Positions 21,742 to 25,348 of a DNA stretch of 25,348 nucleotides are shown here, in pieces. The translations under genes were made by a program, and so were the position numbers. The DNA is from JAWOJB01 sp046484325. GTDB lineage: Bacteria; Actinomycetota; Acidimicrobiia; Spongiisociales; ZC4RG35. Under the pieces are notes generated by a model. The model had not been told where the DNA came from, made no database searches, and saw only the letters and a list, made by a program, of their open reading frames with translations. The stretch lies in contig JAWOJB010000006.1 of the NCBI GenBank assembly GCA_046484325.1, forward strand, positions 1 to 25,348. Direction: 5' to 3'. Position 1 is the stretch's first letter. Each line of letters begins with the position of its first letter.

Positions 21742-23586
21742 ATGCGGATCTCGCGAACTCCCGGCGCGGTCGCAGTGTTCGTGCTCGCCGCAGCGACGTT
21801 CGTCCAACCACTGGCAGCCGGAGCGGTCACCATCGGCATGGGCGGCGACGTCGCCTTCACGTCGGGCGACGGGGTCGTCCGCCTCGCGTCTGCCGACGGG
21901 AACAGCGTCATCGACCTCGCCGACGGAGGCCACCCGGTGTGGTCACCCGATGGGCGGGACCTTGCCTTCGTCTCCGCCGCAGGCACGCTACGGGTGTTGA
22001 GTTCGGGGGTCGAGATCGCCCCCATCGAGAACCTCGAGTGGTCGTGGTCGCCGGACGGTGGCTCCATCGCCTGGGTGAGCCACAGTGGCGTGAAGGACCT
22101 GTGGGTCACCGACGTAGCCACCGCGACATCGAAGAACCTCACCAACGGCGCTGTCGAGGCGCGCTCACCACAGTGGCTTCCCGACGGCCGGACCATCGTG
22201 TTCGAAGGTTCCACGGGGAGCGGTGACCACCTCTGGATGGTGCCCGCCGCCGGTGGCGCCGCCACCCAGGTGGTTGCCGGTCACGATGCAGCCGTCTCAT
22301 CCGATGGCGCCAGGATTGCTCTCTGGTCCATGGACGATTCGTTGGAGCGCACTCTGGTGACGGTGGATCGCACCGGGGCCAACCCGATCGTGCTGGCTAC
22401 GATCACAGGGCCCGGTTGCTCGTTCCGGCGGCCGTCCTGGTCCCCCGACGACTCGCTGATCGGTTACGCCGTGGCATGCGGTGGTAGTCCCGTCCTCCAG
22501 GCGATCGAGTTCTTCGTGGTCCCGGCGCGCGGAGGACGAGCGAAGCTCATCGGTGGCGGCGGCGCCTATCGCGCAGCAGGCCCGTTCTGGTCGCCAACCG
22601 GTGACCGGCTCGCTCTCGTGGCCGGCGGCTGGAGCTCGAGAGACGTCACGATCGTCGACCCCGACGGGACGTCCCCGGTCGTGCTCACCGACCTCTTTCC
22701 CACCGGGAGCTGCACCGGGGCGCCGTCGTGGTCGCCGGACGGCATGCGGCTCGCCTTCGAGGCCTACCAGTCCGGCTGCACCCAGCCGGCGATGCCCCCG
22801 CCGCCTCCGGCTGAGATCCACCTCGTCGCCGAGGACGGTACCGGGCTCACCAGCCTCGGCTCCGGGGCGCATCCGGCGTGGCGCCCTGCGCCGTATCACG
22901 TCGGGCTCGTCGACCCCGCCCAGGGCGTCTGGCACCTGAACGGGATCGCCCCGTTCTACTTCGGGAACCCCGGCGACGTGCCCTTCCTCGGCGACTGGGA
23001 CGGCGACGGTGTCGCAACTCCCGGCCTGTACCGCCAGAGCGACGGGTACGTGTACCTGCGCAACAGCAACACCCAGGGTGTCGCCGGCATCCGATTCTTC
23101 TTCGGGAACCCGGGCGACATCCCCGTCGCCGGTGACTTCGACGGCGACGGCATCGACACGGTGTCGGTGTACCGGCCGTCGACGGGCGAGGTGTTCGTGA
23201 TCAATGAGCTCGGGGCCAACGACGGAGGCCTCGGCGCCGCCGAGTTCGCCTACTACTTCGGGAACCCGGGTGACAAGCCGTTCGTCGGCGACTTCGACGG
23301 CGACGGCATCGACACCGTCGGGCTCCATCGCGAGTCGACGGGCCTCGTCTACCTGCGCAACAGCCACACTGGAGGAATCGCCGACCTCTCGTTCTACTTC
23401 GGCAACCCCGGCGACCGGCTCGTCGCAGGAGACTGGACCGGAGACGGGCACGAGACCGTCGGGGTGTTCCGGCCCGCGACGACGATGTTCCACCTGCGGT
23501 TCACCAACACCCAGGGCAATGCCGATGCCTCTTTCGTCGCGGGAAAGCACAGCTGGATCCCCGTGGCCGGGCCCTTCGGCGACTGA
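21742..23586 (+). CDS. secreted protein with TolB-like propeller and FG-GAP-like repeats
   Basis: A 614-residue exported protein. ATG 21742 is chosen because GGAGGAG ends 5 nt before it and residues 1-27 (MRISRTPGAVAVFVLAAATF...LAAGA) form a Sec signal peptide; the frame is open 60 codons further upstream without such features. Residues about 30-390 carry six blades of the TolB/PD40 type (VWSPDGRDLAF, WSPDGGSIAW, PQWLPDGRTIVF, SWSPDDSLIGY, FWSPTGDRLAL, SWSPDGMRLAF). Residues about 395-614 hold four FG-GAP/VCBS-like repeats with FGNPGD followed by GDxDGDGxDT, likely calcium-binding. No lipobox, cell-wall sorting signal or C-terminal membrane helix is seen, so it is probably released or held non-covalently. 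The role is unknown; an extracellular binding or adhesive protein is plausible. Confidence 0.87.
   Translation: MRISRTPGAVAVFVLAAATFVQPLAAGAVTIGMGGDVAFTSGDGVVRLASADGNSVIDLADGGHPVWSPDGRDLAFVSAAGTLRVLSSGVEIAPIENLEWSWSPDGGSIAWVSHSGVKDLWVTDVATATSKNLTNGAVEARSPQWLPDGRTIVFEGSTGSGDHLWMVPAAGGAATQVVAGHDAAVSSDGARIALWSMDDSLERTLVTVDRTGANPIVLATITGPGCSFRRPSWSPDDSLIGYAVACGGSPVLQAIEFFVVPARGGRAKLIGGGGAYRAAGPFWSPTGDRLALVAGGWSSRDVTIVDPDGTSPVVLTDLFPTGSCTGAPSWSPDGMRLAFEAYQSGCTQPAMPPPPPAEIHLVAEDGTGLTSLGSGAHPAWRPAPYHVGLVDPAQGVWHLNGIAPFYFGNPGDVPFLGDWDGDGVATPGLYRQSDGYVYLRNSNTQGVAGIRFFFGNPGDIPVAGDFDGDGIDTVSVYRPSTGEVFVINELGANDGGLGAAEFAYYFGNPGDKPFVGDFDGDGIDTVGLHRESTGLVYLRNSHTGGIADLSFYFGNPGDRLVAGDWTGDGHETVGVFRPATTMFHLRFTNTQGNADASFVAGKHSWIPVAGPFGD
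22960..23586 (+). repeat. four FG-GAP-like protein repeats
   Basis: FGNPGD recurs at nucleotides 22960, 23101, 23257 and 23398, spaced 141, 156 and 141 nt (47, 52 and 47 residues). Each is followed by GD(W/F)(D/T)GDG..(D/E)TV and an R-S/P-STG-YLRNS stretch. The third unit carries a 5-residue insertion. In the second and third copies the DNA is nearly identical (gacttcgacggcgacggcat), which suggests recent duplication or gene conversion. Confidence 0.85.
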
Positions 23587-23755
23587 GGAACCACCGGGCC
23601 CCACACGCTGCGCCGGCCGTGACCCGGATAGCCTTGCTCGACGGCATGGCCCATCCGGTCGACCCGGCGCCGACGGTGGTGCCGGCGAATCGGACGGAGT
23701 GGGCTGGCGAGCTCGATGGCTCCTCTCGTGGGTGAAGACGGCGGTGGTCGGTGGA

Positions 23756-23842
23756 TCAGCGGGTGGCGAGCCGGCGAACGGCTCGGCCCAGCTCCCAGAG
23801 GGTGAGCCGGAGAGCTCCGAAGACGATCAGGGTGGGATGCAC
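23756..23842 (-). CDS. candidate small membrane protein, 28 aa
   Basis: GTG 23842 to TGA 23756 encodes 28 residues: a hydrophobic start (HPTLIVFGALRLTLWELG) and a basic end (RAVRRLATR). This is the usual shape of a small single-span or amphipathic membrane peptide. GGAG ends 6 nt before the GTG, after a long purine-rich leader that stands out from the GC-rich surroundings. It is divergent from the SARP-like regulator, whose start is about 145 nt away. I do not recognise a family. It may be chance, since short ORFs are common; the ribosome site and leader raise it above background. Confidence 0.35.
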   Translation of the reverse strand: MHPTLIVFGALRLTLWELGRAVRRLATR

Positions 23843-23977
23843 GGGCCGCTCCTCTTCTGTCTTCTGCTCTTGTCTCTTTGTGACTCGTCAGCCGCCGTCG
23901 CCGGCGGGCTCGGGGTACGCTCCCGCAACGTACGGGGGCACCGTTTCCCGACCGTGAGCGCGGTGTGTTCGAACCGT

Positions 23978-23982
23978 GGAGG
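23978..23982 (+). promoter_or_regulatory. ribosome binding site that favours a TTG start at 23988
   Basis: GGAGG ends 5 nt before TTG 23988. The in-frame GTG at 23976 overlaps this site and would have no Shine-Dalgarno of its own. With TTG the protein begins MAELHVRTLGGLEL, the standard length for a SARP N-terminus. Confidence 0.6.
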
Positions 23983-23987
23983 CGACG

Positions 23988-25348
23988 TTGGCCGAGTTGC
24001 ACGTTCGCACCCTGGGCGGGCTCGAGCTGACCCTCGAGGGCCGGCCGATCGAGCTGGCGTCGGCGAAGGGCCGGGCGTTGGTCGCCTACCTCGCCGTGAC
24101 CGGCGAACCGGCGTCGCGCTCCAGACTGGCCGGCCTCCTCTGGAGTGATCTCCCCGATGACGCCGCGCGGGCCAACCTCAGGCTGGCGCTCACCAAGCTA
24201 CGGAGGGCGCTACCCGATCACATGGAAGCGGACCGGGGGCAGGTGCGGCTCGTCGGTTCGTGGTCGGTGGACCATCCTGGCGAGCTCGACGGGACGAACG
24301 GCGAGTTTCTGGGCGGCCTCGAGCTCACCGACGCCGCGCTGTTCGACGAGTGGGTGGCGGCGGAGCGGGGGATGCTGCGCACGGCGGGCCTGGCGGCGCT
24401 GGACGAGCGGGTGGGGAGGGCGCTGGCCGGTGGCGACGCCGACGACGGGATCGCCGCCGCCCGGTCGATCGTGGGGAAGGAGCCCTGGAACGAGGGCGCC
24501 CATCGTGCCCTCATGGAGCTCTTTGCCCGGAGCGGCAGGCCGTCGGCGGCGCTGGCCCAGTTCGAGACCTGCCGGCACGTGCTGTGGGACGAGCTGGGCG
24601 AGTACCCCTCGGAGGAGACGGAGGCGCTCGCCGACCGGATTCGGCGGTCGTCCGGGATAGGGCTCCCCGGGGTTGGGCGCGGCATCCAGGTCGAGTCCCC
24701 GACGAGCTTCGTCGGGCGGGTGCAGGAGCTCGACGAGCTGGAACGGCTGCTGACCGACTCGTCACACCGGTTCGTGTCGATCGTGGGCCCCGGGGGGATC
24801 GGGAAGACTCGCATCGCGTTGGAGCTCGCCCGTCGCAGGCAGGCGACCGGAGAGCACGTGACCGTGGCTCCCTTCCAGGGTGTGCCGCCGTCCCGGGACA
24901 GGGAGGCGGAGGAGGTCGTCATCTCCTCGCTTGCGACGGCGGTCGGGGTGGACCTGCTCGGCGAACGGGACCCGCTCGAGCTCCTCGTGGAACGCCTTCG
25001 CGACCGCCGCATGCTCGTCATCGCCGACAATCTCGAGCACCTCTTCGGCGTGGAGCCGGTCTTCGAGTCGCTGGTGACCGGGGCGCCGGGCATACGGCTG
25101 GTCGTCACCTCGCGGCGCCGGGTCGGGCTGGGGGCCGAGTGGGTGTACGAGCTCGGCGGGCTCTCGGTGCCTCCGGAAGGCACGTCCGAGGACCTGGAGG
25201 ACTTCGAGGCGGTGCGGCTCTTCATCGAGCGGGCGCAGGCGGCGGGGGCCGCCGCGGTCGACCTAGCCCAGGCGGCTGCGCTGTGCCGGGCGGTCGACGG
25301 CCTGCCGCTGGCCATCGAGCTCGCCGCCCGGCAGGCCCGGTCGGTGCC
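23988..25348 (+). CDS. SARP/AfsR-like transcriptional regulator with ATPase domain (3' end outside window)
   Basis: The frame is open to the window end (453 residues seen). Residues about 1-90 are an OmpR-type winged helix as in SARPs (LHVRTLGGLELTLEGRPIEL, RALVAYLAV, SRLAGLLWSDLPDDAARANLR). Residues about 97-220 are the BTAD helical domain (DAALFDEWVAAERGMLRTA, NEGAHRALMELFARSGR). From about 243 (FVGRVQELDELERLL) an NB-ARC/STAND-type ATPase follows: Walker A GPGGIGKT (267-274), Walker B RMLVIADNLEHL, TSRRRVGLG and GLPLAIELAARQ. TPR or LuxR-type domains usually follow in this architecture but are cut off here. Such proteins activate nearby genes in response to an unknown signal. It may control neighbours to the right, the propeller gene, or the small ORF. 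The start codon is TTG or GTG, see the RBS entry. Confidence 0.9.
   Translation, partial: MAELHVRTLGGLELTLEGRPIELASAKGRALVAYLAVTGEPASRSRLAGLLWSDLPDDAARANLRLALTKLRRALPDHMEADRGQVRLVGSWSVDHPGELDGTNGEFLGGLELTDAALFDEWVAAERGMLRTAGLAALDERVGRALAGGDADDGIAAARSIVGKEPWNEGAHRALMELFARSGRPSAALAQFETCRHVLWDELGEYPSEETEALADRIRRSSGIGLPGVGRGIQVESPTSFVGRVQELDELERLLTDSSHRFVSIVGPGGIGKTRIALELARRRQATGEHVTVAPFQGVPPSRDREAEEVVISSLATAVGVDLLGERDPLELLVERLRDRRMLVIADNLEHLFGVEPVFESLVTGAPGIRLVVTSRRRVGLGAEWVYELGGLSVPPEGTSEDLEDFEAVRLFIERAQAAGAAAVDLAQAAALCRAVDGLPLAIELAARQARSV

Larger units (their letters stand above)
23587..23987. other. spacer with promoter-like element and small ORFs
   Basis: 401 bp between the secreted protein and the regulator. 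A TAGCCT hexamer (23629-23634) precedes a 29-codon plus-strand ORF (23646-23735, MAHPVDPAPTVV...) of no recognisable type. A minus-strand 28-aa ORF (23756-23842) has a good Shine-Dalgarno. The stretch 23850-23880 is pyrimidine-rich on the plus strand, that is, a purine-rich leader for the minus-strand ORF. TACGCT at 23916-23921 may be the -10 of the regulator. No strong terminator was found after 23586. Confidence 0.5.

Noticed and set aside
22960..23586. Tandem DNA repeats as a CRISPR-like array
   Set aside because: The periodicity of 141-156 nt is in frame and encodes FG-GAP-like protein repeats. There are no short direct repeats with unique spacers.
23646..23735. 29-codon plus-strand ORF behind a TAGCCT hexamer
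   Set aside because: No Shine-Dalgarno, the hexamer is 11 nt rather than 8 nt from the ATG, and the sequence is unremarkable. Kept only as a note in the spacer entry.

Overview
This is a GC-rich window (roughly 70% by eye) with actinobacterial gene content: a SARP/BTAD-type regulator with an ATPase domain, a family-5 solute-binding lipoprotein with a Thr-rich linker, a YwiC-like protein, GTG/TTG starts, and many genes that appear to be leaderless. The style (bile of leaderless starts, secreted beta-propeller protein with FG-GAP-like repeats) would suit Acidimicrobiia or a neighbouring deep actinobacterial class. That placement is inference, because the window holds no rRNA or other marker gene. 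No tRNA, rRNA, CRISPR array, transposase or integrase was seen.

Layout. (A) 1-4891, plus strand: the C-terminal part of a TtrA-like molybdopterin oxidoreductase, a membrane-anchored monohaem cytochrome c, an unusual 433-aa multi-cluster iron-sulfur protein and a small carboxymuconolactone-decarboxylase-like protein. This looks like the end of a respiratory molybdoenzyme operon; the FeS and membrane subunits expected for this family would lie upstream. (B) 4888-4926: a perfect 18-bp inverted repeat, read as a bidirectional terminator. (C) 4935-8188, minus strand: a two-gene amino-acid dehydrogenase operon of the HcnABC/sarcosine oxidase/D-hydroxyproline dehydrogenase type, in which the small 2Fe-2S subunit, the FAD/NAD-fold subunit and a dicluster ferredoxin are fused in one 701-aa protein. 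(D) 8332-9045, plus: an endonuclease/exonuclease/phosphatase-family protein whose 3' end overlaps antisense with (E) 9018-11245, minus: a family I inorganic pyrophosphatase coupled to a medium-chain acyl-CoA synthetase. (F) 11319-11648, minus: a small membrane protein. (G) 11715-15437, plus: an anchored beta-propeller-like protein, two overlapping membrane-protein genes (DUF2238/VanZ-like and YwiC-like) and an AI-2E/PerM family transporter, closed by a 15-bp hairpin.

(H) 15526-21187, minus: a peptide-type ABC importer in the order lipoprotein, permease, permease-ATPase fusion, ATPase. A strong hairpin separates the lipoprotein gene from the permease gene. (I) 21188-21741: a 554-bp non-coding region with several palindromes and a possible gene remnant. 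(J) 21742-23586, plus: a secreted protein with TolB-like propeller blades followed by four FG-GAP-like repeats. (K) 23587-23987: a spacer that holds a promoter-like hexamer and a candidate 28-aa small membrane protein on the minus strand. (L) 23988-end, plus: a SARP/AfsR-like regulator cut by the window end.

The most unusual regularity is regulatory. Four plus-strand genes (8332, 11715, 12858, 14250) have a TANNNT hexamer ending exactly 8 nt before the start codon and no Shine-Dalgarno, and the minus-strand gene at 11648 has one 6 nt before. Genes with a clear Shine-Dalgarno have the same hexamer further upstream where one is visible. This defines a consistent -10 rule for the organism. I see no clearly new biochemical system. 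The best candidates for something little described are the TtrA-like/cytochrome c/multi-cluster ferredoxin module at the left edge and the small proteins near the SARP regulator.
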